Assembly (NCBI GenBank): GCA_965153355.1 | Contig: OZ231127.1 | Coordinates: 85,064,001-85,128,000 of the forward strand | DNA: 64,000 nucleotides | Reading direction: 5' to 3' | Source: Flaccisagitta enflata | Lineage: Eukaryota > Chaetognatha > Sagittoidea > Aphragmophora | Shown: positions 9,606-23,627 of the stretch, one piece after another | Position numbering within the stretch: position 1 is the stretch's first letter | How the letters are laid out: every line of letters starts with the position of its first letter | The notes under the pieces: model-generated | What the model was told of the DNA's origin: nothing | The model's database searches: none | What the model saw: the letters and a program-made list of their open reading frames with translations, nothing else | Translations under genes and position numbers: made by a program

Positions 9606-10152
9606 AAAGACGCAACAAAAACAAAACAACAAAATAAAACAAAAGGGCAACGCGCTTTTTGAACGAAATCTTTCTGATAGTTTCAGGAGTTTTATGACGG
9701 TGAAGCATAGATGAGATGATTATCAAAAAGAAAAAAAAAAAACAAGATTACATTACGATTAAAAAGAAACATTTTCGTTTCATAATCAAAAACCAAGATT
9801 GAAATTCTGGAGTAACAACCAAAGAAAATCTTAGATTTTTCAATTCTTGAGAATTATGGCTACTTGGACTTTTTTCCATGTATTTCACAGAGTTCATTGA
9901 GGCTTTGGCCTCTCGCTTGAATATGCACTCTCCTTTCCCTCTCAGTCTCCTTTTATTCATTCCCCTTTCATAAGATTTTCATTTTTTTGAACTCTTCTCA
10001 TGGTCCCTCGAGCATTTTGAAATAAACAGGTCCGGTTGCGTGTTATCTAACATCTTTTCAGCGGCTTTGTTTTCCGTTTGCATAATTGAAAAAAAAGGCT
10101 GAAGATCGACCTACATACAGATGCGTCCGAGCCATAAACCATGTTATGGAGA

Positions 10153-11198
<1,046 letters not shown>

Positions 11199-11372
11199 CA
11201 AGGCCGGATACACAGCTACTGAAGTCGCTTACGGGTAGGCAGGGGTGGTGATGAAAAAGGCTTACCCAAGCATTTGGGAGGGAGCAGTAACGCAAAAACC
11301 GCCCGTAATGCCAAAAAAGCGGACGCGGACGAACCGAGGGAAAGACCGACATAGCAGGTTATAGAACTTGTA
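11199..11372 (+). mobile_element. family A repeat, diverged 3' end
   Basis: CAAGGCCGGATACACAGCTA, GGGTAGGCAGGGGTGG and CATTTGGGAGGGAGCAGTAA are clear. The terminal palindrome is lost. Confidence 0.75.
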
Positions 11373-11397
11373 TCACTTTCATTACTTAGGTTCATTT

Positions 11398-11690
11398 TTT
11401 TGGGCAACGGCCCCGAAGGGGACAAAGTCCTGTTGAACACAGGGGGACTTTTGTTTGTTCATCCATTTGTTTGTTTGTTCGTTAGTCCCCCCCAGGCCCT
11501 CTCAGTCTTGAAATCTGCCCTCTCAGGCCTAGAATCTGCCCTCTCAGACCTGAAATCCACTTTCTCAGGCCTAAAACCTGTCCTCTCAGGCCTTAAATCT
11601 GACGGATGGACGGATGAACGGACAGACAAACAAAAGTCCCCCTGTGTTCTACAGGACTTTGTCCCCCTTCGGGGCCAATGCCCTGCTTCC
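11398..11690. mobile_element. family F foldback element with 21-bp minisatellite
   Basis: Inverted ends: GGGCAACGGCCCCGAAGGGG with CAAAGTCCTGTTGAACAC on the left, GTGTTCTACAGGACTTTGTC with CCCCTTCGGGGCC on the right. Between them are about five units like CTCAGGCCTGAAATCTGCCC. Confidence 0.8.
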
Positions 11691-12235
11691 TCTCATTCCG
11701 ATTTACAACCATGCAAAGCAGGGCAATGGGTATTGCTGACCACATATTGCCCTTGGGCGACCTATTACATACTGAATGTTCTTAGTTTCAATCTAGAGCA
11801 TTACAGTTTTTCGTTGGTAAAGAAAGGCGCTCATCAAAGGATAAAGATGGAATTGACATATGGAATAAACTTTTGTATCCGTCTTAGGCGTATTTCCGTA
11901 GTTTTGGATCTGTTAAAGCAGGGTACATCTGTCCATCTAGCTATTATGAACACAGCCTACTTAGCACATCTCGGCATTAGGATTTATACTTTTTCAATTT
12001 CACGATTTTCCATTACCTGTCTACAAAAACGGACAATTCATTGCACCCTGTACTGTTTAGATTTCTCTCCCAACTGTATTTTGGTCGCTTCTGTAAAGTG
12101 TAGAAGTCTCTTCGTTAAAAAATCCTTTTAATCTCGTTGCCAATTTAAAAGCTTTATTCTTTACGCTTCAATTCTCTGAGGATTGACAGGCGGAGATTGG
12201 AGGATCTTTTAGAAAGATACAAAGGCGCATTGGAA
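11691..12235. other. intergenic, nothing recognised
   Basis: One open frame of 243 codons begins in the family F element and runs through here. It has no recognisable domain and starts in a repeat, so it is not called as a gene. Confidence 0.5.
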
Positions 12236-12440
12236 CAACGCCGGATACGCGGCTTCCCAATCGCGTGCCGGTGGACAGGGTCCTTATGTGAGATCTTTGG
12301 ATCATTAGGGTAGGAGCAATGAGGTCAAAGAATAAAAACATGGAAAAAATAAAATGTGGCAGACCAACAGACCAATCGTCGGACGGATGGATGGACAGAC
12401 GGACATAGTAGGTTGTAGAGTCGCATGTCCTCGACGAAAA
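12236..12440 (+). mobile_element. family A repeat, diverged
   Basis: CAACGCCGGATACGCGGC, tag ATCGCGTGCC, GGGTAGGAGCAATGAGGTCA, GGACGGATGG core, AGGTTGTAGAGTCGCATGTC. Confidence 0.78.
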
Positions 12441-12530
12441 AGTCATTATCAAACATTATATGTTTTCTCGAGTTACTTCTCATCTCCCGAAAAGAACACC
12501 CTTTTGATTGAAAACAGCTCCTGTTACAAA

Positions 12531-12699
12531 CAAGGCGGGATACTCAGCTACCCTAGTCGCGTGCTGGTGGAGCGGAGTACTAATGCCAAAAAAAAAAAAA
12601 GAAATAGTTAAGTGTGACAGATGGACGGATGGACAGATGGACAGACAGATGGACCGATGGACAGAGGGGGTTGTAGAGTTGTATATTCGCGACTAAAAA
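12531..12699 (+). mobile_element. family A repeat, subfamily 1, short middle
   Basis: CAAGGCGGGATACTCAGC, tag AGTCGCGTGC, GACAGATGGACGG core, GGGTTGTAGAGTTG and CGCGACTAAAAAG. The middle GGGCAGGAGCAG block is deleted. Confidence 0.8.
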
Positions 12700-12717
12700 G
12701 AGCATCATATGAAATCA

Positions 12718-12960
<243 letters not shown>

Positions 12961-13067
12961 GATCCTAGGTCGCATAGAGTGATGGTTGGAGGAAGCGACA
13001 GTTGGTCAGATAGACAGTCTTGTATTTATAGTGATGCAAGTACTAATCAAACAACTGAGTTACAGTA

Positions 13068-13300
13068 ATGTTGCGGATGGGTGGGGAGAGATGTCGAACC
13101 ACCATTCTTCGGACATTCACAAAAAGCTTGTTATGGCATTTTTGGACGCATGATCACGGATGGACAGATGGATCAACGGACGGACCAAAGCAACGGGTTG
13201 TAGAATTACGTTACAATGGATCCATCATCGATGCCTCGGAACGTTGTCTTTTTGAAAACTAACAAAAAATCGGATTAGAAAAAAGACGCGACTAAAAAGG
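13068..13300 (+). mobile_element. family A repeat, very diverged
   Basis: Retains GGTGGGGAGAG, GGACAGATGGATCAACGGAC, GGGTTGTAGAATTACG and a distant GACGCGACTAAAAAG end. Confidence 0.45.
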
Positions 13301-13328
13301 TGATGACAAGTGACATAAGTTAGGAATG

Positions 13329-13775
13329 GATGACATAACTCGAAATCAATGATGTAACTTGCAAATCAGGGGTGTGACCTGGGAACAATGATTTGATGCT
13401 TGTGTTTTTTAAATTCTTATTTTTTGTTATGGATGCTGTTTCATACTAATTTTTTTCAAGGTTAGCTGTAGGATTAGATGACATAACTCGAAATCAATAA
13501 TGCAACTTGCAAATCAGGGGTGTAACCTGGGAACAATACTTTGATGCTTGTTTTTTTTATATTCTTTTTTCTTTGTAGCGGATGCTGTTTCATTCTAAGT
13601 TTCTTCAAGGTATGGTTGAAGAAATAGATGACATAACTCGAAATCCATGATGTAACTTGAAAATCAGGGGTGTAACCTGGGAACTATGATTTGATGCTTG
13701 GTTTTTTTTTGTTTTTTTTGGTAACAGATGCTGTTTCATGCGAAGTTTCTTCAAGGTATGGCTGAAGGGATAAAG
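13329..13775. repeat. 149-bp tandem repeat, three copies
   Basis: GATGACATAACTCGAAATC recurs at 13329, 13477 and 13627 (spacing 148 and 150). Each unit holds AGGGGTGT(A/G)ACCTGGGAAC and GATGCTGTTTCAT. No coding content. Confidence 0.92.
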
Positions 13776-13799
13776 AGGATAATTCAAAAAGTATTTTTA

Positions 13800-13998
13800 A
13801 ATCGTGTTTTACGCGCCTCTGCACCTCGGCTTGTCCGCCCGTCCGTCGGTCAGCCTGTACCATTTGACTATTTTACATTGTTATGATTTTACGGTCTTTG
13901 GCCACACTGCTAATGTCAAAGTACCGCACATTCGTACCGTGCATACGGGCCCTGGCCACCTGTAGACGACTGGGATCGACTTGTATCCGGCCTCGATA
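13800..13998 (-). mobile_element. family A repeat, diverged, reverse
   Basis: TTTACGCGCCTCTGCACC, CCGCCCGTCCGTCGGTCAG, GACGACTGGGATCGACTTGT and ATCCGGCCTCG keep the order of family A parts. Confidence 0.5.
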
Positions 13999-14544
13999 TT
14001 CTTATCAGTTATCATCATTTTCCAGTTTTATCGATGGATGCTTTTGCCGTAAAGATAGCTCTTGTTGGCCACTCTTTACTATGTTCTCAAATGGACGAAA
14101 TGGTCGTAAAAGCGTCAGGCGGTCAGTAGGACAACACCTAGGAATTTGTGGGGGTTATGGTTAAAAATATCATTCAATTTTTATGTCTTTCATGTTATAA
14201 TGATCTTTTATTTTAATAACAATCCCAGCTGTATCTTGGCGGAGTCTTTTCAAGCACTTGGATGAATTTGATATAGAGGCCTGAGAGAAAGAGAGCATAT
14301 TTAGCATGTAAGCGCCGATTTGAGGGCGATAAACTTGACTGTGACGTAAGATTTTGGTCTTGAGAGACCTGCAGGGCCACAGGGTAGGGAGGGGAGTGTG
14401 CCCCGAAAAGGGGAATGGCCAGAGAGAAGAGAGAAGGATAATTTGCCCTTTATCAAAAAAGTATTTATCATTGACCCTTTTATTACTTTGGGAAATCGTA
14501 ACGACAATGAAGCAAATTCCGTTTCATAACAAAAATAGTCGCAA

Positions 14545-15080
14545 AAGCGTTAGATGGTCAGCGGTACCCGTTGCCCCTAAGTAAGTGTATGAGGGTGTGA
14601 GGTGGTGAGAGGGGCAGCGGCCCCGAAGGAGCCGATGACCTATGCTGTTTTTATTTGAGCCCAGAGGCTGGAATTGGGGCTTTGAAGCTGGGATTTGAGC
14701 TTAAAGGCTGAGAATTGAGCTTCCAGACTGGGATTTGGGCCTTGAGGCTAGGATTGGCTGAGATTTGAGCCTCGAGGTTGAAATTTGGGCCTCGAGGCGA
14801 GCATTTGGGCCTCGAGGCTGAGATTTGGGATTCGAGGCAAGGATTTGGGCCTCGAGGCAAGGATTTGGGCCTCGAGGCAAGGATTTGGGCCTCGAGGCTA
14901 GGATTTGGGTCTAAAGGCTGGGATTTGGGCCTAAAGGCTTGGATTTGGGCCTCAAGGCTGGGATTTGGGTCTAGAGGCTGAAAGGGGGGGACGTAGAAGG
15001 AGGAGGAGGAGAAGGAGAAGGAGGAGAAATTTCTCCTGTGTGAAAGCATAGGTCATCGGCCCCTTCGGGGCCGCTGCCCA
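14545..15080. mobile_element. family E foldback element with 20-bp minisatellite
   Basis: Left: GGTCAGCGGTACCCGTTGCC, GGGCAGCGGCCCCGAAGGAG and CCGATGACCTATGCT. Right: AGCATAGGTCATCGGCCCCT and TCGGGGCCGCTGCCC, the inverse of the left part. Between are about 15 units like GGATTTGGGCCTCGAGGCAA. Confidence 0.85.
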
Positions 15081-15216
15081 ACGAGGCCAGATCAGAGCAA
15101 AATCCATAAAATTATCAAATATAGCGGGCAAAGAATCCTCTCTTAAATCTTTCAACCAAAGATTTGACTTTAATCGGTGACAGATTTTTTGTTCGGGTTG
15201 GATGCACTCGACTTTT

Positions 15217-15310
15217 TAGATGAGTCCTCGCATCTCTATATCTATATCTGTCTGTCTGTCGGTCTCGCAAACCTTTAAATCGTAAAATCTGAGGCTCTTT
15301 CATCCAAAAA
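15217..15310 (-). mobile_element. family B fragment
   Basis: TTTTTAGATGAGTCCTCGCA with TCTCTATATC then CTGTCTGTCTGTCGG. This is the GATGCG-tag hairpin and core of family B in the minus sense. Confidence 0.6.
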
Positions 15311-15337
15311 GCCGCACCAGTATTATGTTTCACTCAT

Positions 15338-15672
15338 TCTATCATTCATTCATTCATTCATTCATTCATTCATTCATTCATTCATTCATTCATTCATTCA
15401 TTCACTCATTCATTCATTCATTCATTCATTCATTCATTCATTGATCAATTCATTCATTCATTCATTCATTCATTCATTCATTCATTCATTCATTCATTCA
15501 TTCATTCATTCATTCATTCATTTATTCATTCATTCATTCATTCATTCATCAATTCATTCATTCATTCATTCATTCAGTCAGTCAGTCAGTCAGTCAGTCA
15601 GTCATTCATTCATTCATTCATTCATTCATTCATTCATTCATTCATTCATTTATTCATTCATTCATTCATTCA
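15338..15672. repeat. (CATT)n microsatellite with internal (CAGT)n
   Basis: Over 75 tetramers. A CAGT block at about 15577-15604 divides it. Confidence 0.97.
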
Positions 15673-15718
15673 ATCATTCAACTTTTCATCAATGAAAAAC
15701 GTTCATTCACGGAAGACG

Positions 15719-15790
15719 CATCGTTGACGCATCGTTGGCCTACTTGGCCTTGTTTACTTCATGACTGTCAGTCGGTCCGTCATAAAACTC
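15719..15790 (-). mobile_element. family B 5'-end fragment
   Basis: GACGCATCGTTGGCC, TACTTGGCCTTGTTT and CAGTCGGTCCGTCATAAAAC. Confidence 0.4.
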
Positions 15791-16013
15791 AAAATGAAAC
15801 AACATTGGGCCTTTAAGTTGGGCCTTTAATTACAAAACTTATTGACCAATTTGGATATCGCTTAGCCTCTAGTAGTTATTCACTAGTCCCTTAACAAACC
15901 CTCGGTCAGGTGTACGAACTCATTTAAAGATAGTAACTCAATTTTCTCTTCATCTTTCAGATCTCCATCCATCCAATAAGAATATCTGAAAAGGGCGTTT
16001 TTCGGGGTGGCGG

Positions 16014-16331
<318 letters not shown>

Positions 16332-16495
16332 AATCATCACAACCGTGTTTGCGGGGTGGCGATCTCTCGAGAGCTCAGAGTTTCGTACAAAGAAAAATCT
16401 TTAAATAAAGACATCCGTGACAAACAAAAGGCACAAAAATAGGTAAGGAATCTAAGATAAATGGGCATTTGTCAAAAATCCGTGGTTGATTACCT

Positions 16496-16739
16496 GGGGC
16501 GTGTTCCTGGTAATGACAACAAACGCACTTTGTTCCCGTGCATCGCGTTTCCAGCGTAAACGTTAAACACATCATCGCAAATTTCAACTGCCCCATATGT
16601 GAGTGAGCAAGCCCTTGAATGGAGGGAGCGAGCAAATTGGGAAGTAGTGAAGAGCTGCAGAGTAAGTTAGTGGAGTGAGCGGAGTGAGCGGTCCGAGCCA
16701 ATGAACGTAGGGAGCGACCGAGTCAATAGAAATGCGCCC
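16496..16739. mobile_element. family G MITE copy 2
   Basis: Ends GGGGCGTGTTCCTGG and ATAGAAATGCGCCC. Shares CAAATTTCAACTGCCCCATA and GTGAGCGGAGTGAGCGGTCC with the intron 3 copy. Confidence 0.8.
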
Positions 16740-16754
16740 TTAGTCAAGAGCTCT

Positions 16755-17179
16755 GGGCGCGTTTTTAGTCATAGACATTGGTGTTTTTAGTCGCGTGATA
16801 CGCGACTCTACACCCCGCTTTGTCGGTCCGTTGGTCCGTCCGTCGGTCCGTCCGTCGGTCCGTCACACTTTACTTTTTTTTGTTTGTTTTTTTTTTTTTT
16901 GCGGTCTTTGACCTCACTGCTCCTGCCCAAATGATCAAGTGACCTCAAAAACAGCCCCTGCCCACCTGCACGCGACTGGGGTAGCCGTGTATCCGGCCTT
17001 GTTAACGGGCCCTTCGGTAGCTCGCTATGTTTGTTTGCTCGCACCACTCACTCACTTTGCTCACTCCCTCGTAGGACGGTTGATATTCATGAATATATGT
17101 TCAGTGAAATGTTGTGTTCATGCTGTAATCGCGATTCACAGGATGAAACGCGCTTGTTGTCGTTACTAGAAACACGCCC
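16755..17179. mobile_element. family G MITE copy 3, split by a family A insertion
   Basis: Ends GGGCGCGTTTTTAGTC and ACTAGAAACACGCCC. Interior GCTCGCACCACTCACTCAC is in the reverse sense to copy 2. The family A element at 16784-17002 interrupts it, so G is older here. Confidence 0.8.
16784..17002 (-). mobile_element. family A repeat nested in family G
   Basis: TTTTTAGTCGCGTGATACGC with GACTCTACACCCCGCTTTGT, then CCTGCACGCGACTGGGGTAG and CCGTGTATCCGGCCTTG. Tags agree at 9 of 10 positions. Confidence 0.88.
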
Positions 17180-17280
17180 TCAGTTTTGCTGCTTCAAAAT
17201 TTAACCATCTATTTTCATCTGATAGACCATAATAATGAATCACGACAAATGATACGGCATGTTCAATTGTATCCTAGTTT

Positions 17281-17448
<168 letters not shown>

Positions 17449-17623
17449 AGACCAAAACTTGTAGTGGTGGTGGTAGTTGATGTGGAAGTTGTGGTTGTGG
17501 TTCTACTACTACCACATGGACGCTTTGAGTTCTTCATTGGTTACCAATGTTCGACTGATACCTGTTATCTTTAGCGACTCTCCGTTCTTGGCTCAAGGTG
17601 CCTAAAGAAGGAAATAAGGTGGT

Positions 17624-17675
17624 GGTAGAGGAGGAGGAGGCGGAGGAGGGAGTGAGGAGGAGGAGGAGGAGGAGA
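17624..17675. repeat. (GGA)n purine tract
   Basis: Imperfect GGA triplets, purine-rich on the plus strand. Confidence 0.85.
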
Positions 17676-17728
17676 AAGATGTGCCACGCTTCATCCATCA
17701 ACCATTTGTCGTTTTATCGTCACCCAAC

Positions 17729-18628
17729 CTCACAACTTATCCGCTCTCTCTCTGGCTCTGTAAGCTTATCTCACAACGTATTCTCCCTGTATCTGGCTCT
17801 GTAAAGCTGCCTCACAACTTATCCGATCTGTCTCTGGCTCTGTAAAGCTGCCTCACAACTTATCTGATCTATCTCTGGCTCTGTAAGCCTGCCTCATAAC
17901 TTATCTGCTCTCTCTCTGGCACTGTAAGCTTGTCTCACAACATATTCTTCCTGTATCTGGCTCTGTAAAGCTGCCTCACAACTTATCCGATCTGTCTCTG
18001 GCTCTGTAAAGCTGCCTCACAACTTATCTGATCTGTCTCTGGCTCTGTAAGCCTGCCTCATAACTTATCCGCTCTCTCTGTGGCTCTGTAAGCTTGTCTC
18101 ACAACATATTCTTCCTGTATCTGGCTCTGTAAAGCTGCCTCACAACTTATTTGATCTTTTTCTGGCTCTGTAAAGCTGCCTCACAACTTATCCGATCTGT
18201 CTCTGGCTCTGTAAGCCTGCCTCACAACTTATCTGATCTGCCTCTGGCTCTGTAAGCCTGCCTCATAACTTATCCGCAATGTCTCTGGCTCTGTAAACCT
18301 GCCTCACAACTTATCAGCTATGTCTCTGGCTCTGTAAGCCTGCCTCACAACTTATCCACTCTGTCTCTGGCTCTATAAGCCTGCCTCAAGACTTATCCTC
18401 TTTGTCTCTGGCTTTGTAAGCCTTCTTCACAACTTATACTCTCTGTCTCTAGCTCTGTGAGCCTGCCTCACAACTTATCTGCTCTGTCTCTGGCTTTGCA
18501 AGACTGTCTCACAACTTATCCGCACTGTCTCTGGCTTTGTATGCCTGCCTTACAACTTATCCTCTCTGTCTCTGGCTTTGTAAGCCTGCCTCACGACTTA
18601 TCCTCTCTGTCTCTGGGTTTGTAAGCTG
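17729..18628. repeat. 41-bp minisatellite, about 22 copies
   Basis: Unit contains CTCTGGCTCTGTAA, GCCTGCCTCACAACTTATCC and GATCTGT. Units carry shared variants such as AAAGCTGCC and CCTGTATCTGG, so blocks were copied together. Confidence 0.93.
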
Positions 18629-18769
18629 GTTGTTTTTTTGTACGGTTTTTGTACTGCTGTCCCAGCCTTTTCCTCTAACCAGATTGATTTGTTTGTTGTT
18701 TTTTACCTGTGGGCTCAGCTTATTGTCAGTAAGTGATCGCATGCGTTTCCTTGATTCATTACGTCGGGC

Positions 18770-19105
<336 letters not shown>

Positions 19106-19465
19106 TCATCTCTGCTGCCACATTTGATGACGCCAAACCCAGATTTGACCTATTTTCCCTTTCCTCGTTCCAACGCGGTCTTTTAGCTCTTATAACACTT
19201 TCGTAGTAAAGATTTTACCCTTTTCATATCGAATTGCCCCTGGGAGTTGCTCGTGGGAGTTGCCCATGGGAGTTGCCCCTTGGGAATTGCCATTTGGGCG
19301 ATCAACCTTCCGAAGCTCACTGACCCTCTACCTCCAAAGGCTGACCATAATCACCCCATTTTACTGGTTTTTTTTTTCTTTCACCGATGCACCTTTAGGA
19401 GTGTCCTTTAGATGTCGGATGATCTCTTCTTCTCCCATTCACATACTTTCTCTTTTTCCACTGTT

Positions 19466-19687
19466 TCAGTTTACCTCAGTCAGTCTGTATATGTCTGTCT
19501 CTGTGTGCCCGTCGGTCTGGCTGTCACTTTGTTTTTCTGTCTGTCGGCCTGTCTATGTGTATACGTCTGTCTGACTACCAGTTTATCTTTGTCTGCCTGT
19601 CAATCTGTCTGTCGATCTGTCTTTCTATCTGTCTTTCCGTCCATGCGTCTGTGTGTCTGTCTTTATATATGTCCGTTTGTCTGTGTG

Positions 19688-19776
<89 letters not shown>
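19466..19776. repeat. degenerate CTGT tract leading into (CT)n
   Basis: TCTGTCTGTCNG-type pyrimidine tract to 19688, then 88 bp of perfect CT. Confidence 0.9.
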
Positions 19777-19779
<3 letters not shown>

Positions 19780-19900
19780 CTTCGTCCTCCTCCTCACCCT
19801 TTTCTGTGTACTCTCTTCCCCTCCCCCCCCCTTCACCCTTCGTCAATTTACGTGTTTCCCTTTTGTTTCTGACCAATGAAATGGCGACACGAACCGTTTG

Positions 19901-20232
19901 TCCTTGCCCCAACCTCGTTGCCCTCGCCCCGCCCTTGTTGCCCTTGCCCCAACCTTGTTGCCCTCGCCCCGCCCTTGCCCTAACCTTATTGCCCTTGCCC
20001 GCCCTTGCCCTAACCTTATTGCCCTTGGCCGCCCTTACCCCAACCTTATTGCCCTTGCCCGCCCTTGCCCCAACCTTATTGCCCTTGCCCGCCCTTGCCC
20101 CAACCTTATTGCCCTCGCCCCAACCTTATTGCCCTCGCCCCGCCCTTGCCCTAACCTTGTTGCCCTCGCCCCGCCCTTGCCCCAACCTTATTGCCCTTGC
20201 CTGCCCTTGCCCTAACCTCATTGCCCGTGCCA
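19901..20232. repeat. 30-bp C-rich minisatellite, about 10 copies
   Basis: Unit CCCGCCCTTGCCCCAACCTT with ATTGCCCTTG. Reading frames of Pro/Leu/Ala repeats over it follow from composition. Confidence 0.93.
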
Positions 20233-20732
20233 CGCCTTTACCATTTACCACGCTTTGGTCCCCCACTAACCACGCCCCTACATCAAGAGAGTGGCTAGTC
20301 TGTCTGACTGTGAATAGGAATCATTCTCTTTCTCTCATCAAATTAATCTTCCAGTCTCAATTCATTGTTGATAGCCTTATTGCTCCTCCTCTTTCGCATT
20401 ATACCGTTAAAGGCATTGTTAAATGAATTTAGCAAGGGTCAAGATGTAAAAACCCAGTCATGGTCATTACATGTCTGCATCACATGTAAACTTGAAATTT
20501 CAAGTGCAGTTACACCCGCTATAGAGAGACGAAAATCTGCCTATAACGATCATAGTATTTGAGTCTCATCAAGTTATTTCTTCATGTTTCCTATTTCAGC
20601 AATAACAAATCCACCTATGAGAGGAAAATGTGTTAGTCTCTAGAGTCAAGAATGATAAGGCCCTTGATAATTGATATCCATATACGTTATCGCGGGGTTC
20701 AATTGTGAACGGTCTTCGCATCATAATTACAA

Positions 20733-20929
20733 CAAGGGCGGATATACGGCTACCGAAGTCGCGTGTGGGTGAGCAGGGGCATTGAGAAAAAAAGCTAACC
20801 AAAAATTTGGACGGGAGCAGTATTGCAAAAAACGCCCCTAAATGCTGAAAAAGCAAAGTGTTACCATCAGACTGACCGACCAACCGACCAACTAAGCGGG
20901 TTATAGAGTCGTGTGCACGCGACTAAAAA
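20733..20929 (+). mobile_element. family A repeat, subfamily 1
   Basis: CAAGGGCGGATATACGGC, tag AGTCGCGTGT, AGCGGGTTATAGAGTCG and TGTGCACGCGACTAAAAAG. Tags agree at 9 of 10 positions. Confidence 0.87.
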
Positions 20930-20959
20930 GTTTGAGCATGTAAAAGTCATATCGCTGTC

Positions 20960-22285
20960 ATCGTCTTACGTGTCTGATTTCTCTGCACTGAGTAACTTGA
21001 GACTGAGACACTCAGTGAAACACAAACAGTATTCTCATCGTAATTGCATTAAGTTTGACATAACTATGGCAAAATTAAAAAGCGATCGAATTTTGAGAGA
21101 GCAAAAACATAAGAAGATGTTGACCAATTTGGACAAAATTTACAGGGAATGATAACCATGATTTGGACTATGTCTGGTTAAAATTTCATCAAAATCCGTT
21201 GAATACTTTAGCCGTTATCACGTTTTTACTGAAGTCACCTCTTTTTTTGACTGCCAGAGATGACATTTATCCTAAATCAAAATGATTCCATTTTTAGTAA
21301 AATTAGCATTGTGCAATAAGTTTTGGGAGTTTTGTTATGATTTTTGAACTGTAGTCTGATGGTGCTATATACTAATACTAGGCAAAATTCGCTTCTACTC
21401 AGATAAAGTCTAGTGGGGTAGATATTGGTTGATTGTAAGCTTGCTCAGGATAAGAAATATTCAGCTACCTGTAAGAATATTTTTGCAATTTGGGAGACTA
21501 AAAATGCTTCCATCTTCACAAAAATTTTACTGGAGATTACTCATATGTACAAAAGTTACCAGTTAAAAAATTATGATAATCGGTAAAAAACTATGGCCAT
21601 AGCATTACTTTATATTTCAGGTTTCATTTTCATTAACTTCATTCTTAAACCCATAAAAAAAAGTTTTGGAAAATTTGCTGTTTCTGCTAAGATAATCCGA
21701 GTTTCGTTATTATTTTTACCACAGCCTGCGAACAATGTGGTTTACTTCCAGTTCAAATTTCATCAAAATCGGACTAGATTTAGTGCGTTTTTTAAAAGTT
21801 TGTTTATCCATTCTTGGAAAAATTCTTATGTGTGTATGTTGAATTTCTGATCATCGGACAAGCACTTTTAAAAAATCTATAATTCCTAAACTATTTGGAG
21901 CAGGACATCGATTTTTTCAGTGATGCTTAATAATACCAAAAAGTAACTCCAGTAAAAATTTCAGCACACTGGGTGAATTTTCAAAGGATTTATAAGCAAA
22001 AGAAGTAACTGTTCGCTTTTTTTTTGCTATAGTTAGTCAGTCGCGTCTACTCTTTCTGCATTGAGATTTTGAGGATGAGACACTTAATGAGACACAAACA
22101 GTCTTCCCATTGTAATTACATTGACATTGTCAGTCATGTCTACTCTTTTTGCACTGAAATTCTGAGACTGAGATAATCAATGATACACAGCCTTCCCATC
22201 GTAATTGCATTAGGTTTGACATTGTCAGTTGCGTCTACTCTTTCTGCACTGAGATTGTAAGACTGAGAGACTCACTGAAACGGTC
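20960..22285. repeat. about 94-bp tandem repeat, four units, split by a mariner-like insertion
   Basis: GTCAGTCGCGTCTACTC-type units start at 22036, 22129 and 22224; another unit lies at 20960-21060. Shared words: CTGCACTGAG, GAGACACTCA and CATCGTAATTGCATTA. The gap is the element at 21063-22033. Confidence 0.88.
21063..22033. mobile_element. Tc1/mariner-like element, 971 bp, inside the 94-bp array
   Basis: Terminal repeats ACTATGGCAAAATTAAAAAG and its inverse TTTTGCTATAGT, flanked by TA on both sides. Removing the element and one TA restores the array sequence GACATAGTCAG (other units GACATTGTCAG). No intact transposase frame. Confidence 0.82.
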
Positions 22286-22349
22286 TATTTTCCTGCCTTG
22301 TCTTCCATCTCACCTCAGACGACCTCGGGACTTTTTTTCCGCTAACCAA

Positions 22350-22915
22350 GTTCTTTGACCTTACGATGGAAGTTGGACGGTTGCTCTGATTCTGTTACCA
22401 CCCCGCCACCCTTTATACCGCCACTTAACCGGTAATCACCCCACCACCCCTTTATTCCCCCACTTAACCAGTAACCACCCACCAGCCAACCATTAAGTTT
22501 TTTTACCTTACGATGGAAGTGGACGGCTGCTCCGTTTCTGACACCACCCCGCCACCCCTTTATCCCGCCACTTGACCAATGACCAGTAACCACCCCACCA
22601 ACCGACCATCAAGTTCTTCAACCTTACAATGGAAGTTGGTCGGTTGCTTTGACTGTCAAACAAGTCGACCACTCCAACACCCAGCAAACCCGCCACTCGA
22701 CCACCAACCACCCTTGCAAACCAGGAAAACTACCACCCCGCCACTTTATGACCATGTCACCACACCTCCAACCATACCGCAACCCAGCAAATCCACCACC
22801 CCACCATTTGACTGTCCCAGTATCCCAACACCAACCACCCTGCCAAATCAACAAATCCTCCACCACGCCATTTGACTGTCCCAGTACCCCGTCAACCCGC
22901 TACCCGGCCATCAAC
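22350..22915. repeat. CCACC-rich tandem repeat, 120-150 bp units
   Basis: CCTTACGATGGAAGTTGGAC recurs near 22359, 22506 and 22622, each followed by CCACCCCGCCACC. Open frames on both strands come from the C/A composition. Confidence 0.85.
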
Positions 22916-23180
22916 TAATGTAGGACGGTTGCCTCTTCATTTTCCCATCTAACGTGATTTTTTTTACGCTCCCAAGGTAACTTACTTGAATGTCTTTTAC
23001 ATGTGAAGTATTTTCCTCAGTTTATCAGCCTGGTGCCTGTATTGAAGCACAAATAAAGGTTCTGCTTCATAACACTGTATATCCGTCATACAAGTTTTAT
23101 AACAGTGTTACGACAAATTGTTGGTTATATGAATTAGAACCTTGATTCGGTCAGTCTAGCTTGCTGACAGTCTTAAGAAA

Positions 23181-23335
23181 CAAGGCCGGATACACGGCAA
23201 TCCAGTCGCGGACGGTTGGGCAGGAGCGGTAATTCAAAGACCGATCGCAAGTTTAGAAATATTTGTGACGGACGGACGGACGGACGGACGGACCGACACG
23301 GTAAGGTGTAGAGTCGCGTGTCCGCGACTAAAAAA
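23181..23335 (+). mobile_element. family A repeat, subfamily 2, near-consensus
   Basis: CAAGGCCGGATACACGGC, 5' tag AGTCGCGGAC, GGTTGGGCAGGAGCGGTAA, (GGAC)n core, GACACGGTAAGGTGTAGAG, 3' tag GTCCGCGACT then AAAAA. Tags are perfectly complementary. Confidence 0.92.
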
Positions 23336-23627
23336 CATGCGAATTAATTATGAGGCTCTACTGAATTTTGACGTCAATCTGATGTCAGTCTTTCGTCTGT
23401 CACATGTCAGTCTCATATCAATCTGATGTTAGTATGATATCCGTCTGTTTAGTTTCAATCGAATGTCATTATGATGTCGTTTCTTTGGGGCTTCCACCTT
23501 TTTCCAAGCAATTGACCAACAAGCAGACAAGCAGACAAGCAGACGTACCTACAATTGATATTACTGATCGTTTTACGATTTTCTGCGACTACTTTTTCCT
23601 CAACGAAGGCGATCAACAAACCTTTTT

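Noticed and set aside
11400-12131. 243-codon open frame, plus strand
   Set aside because: Starts in a family F foldback element and reads its minisatellite as a Ser/Leu repeat; no domain, no splice signals, no homology recognised.
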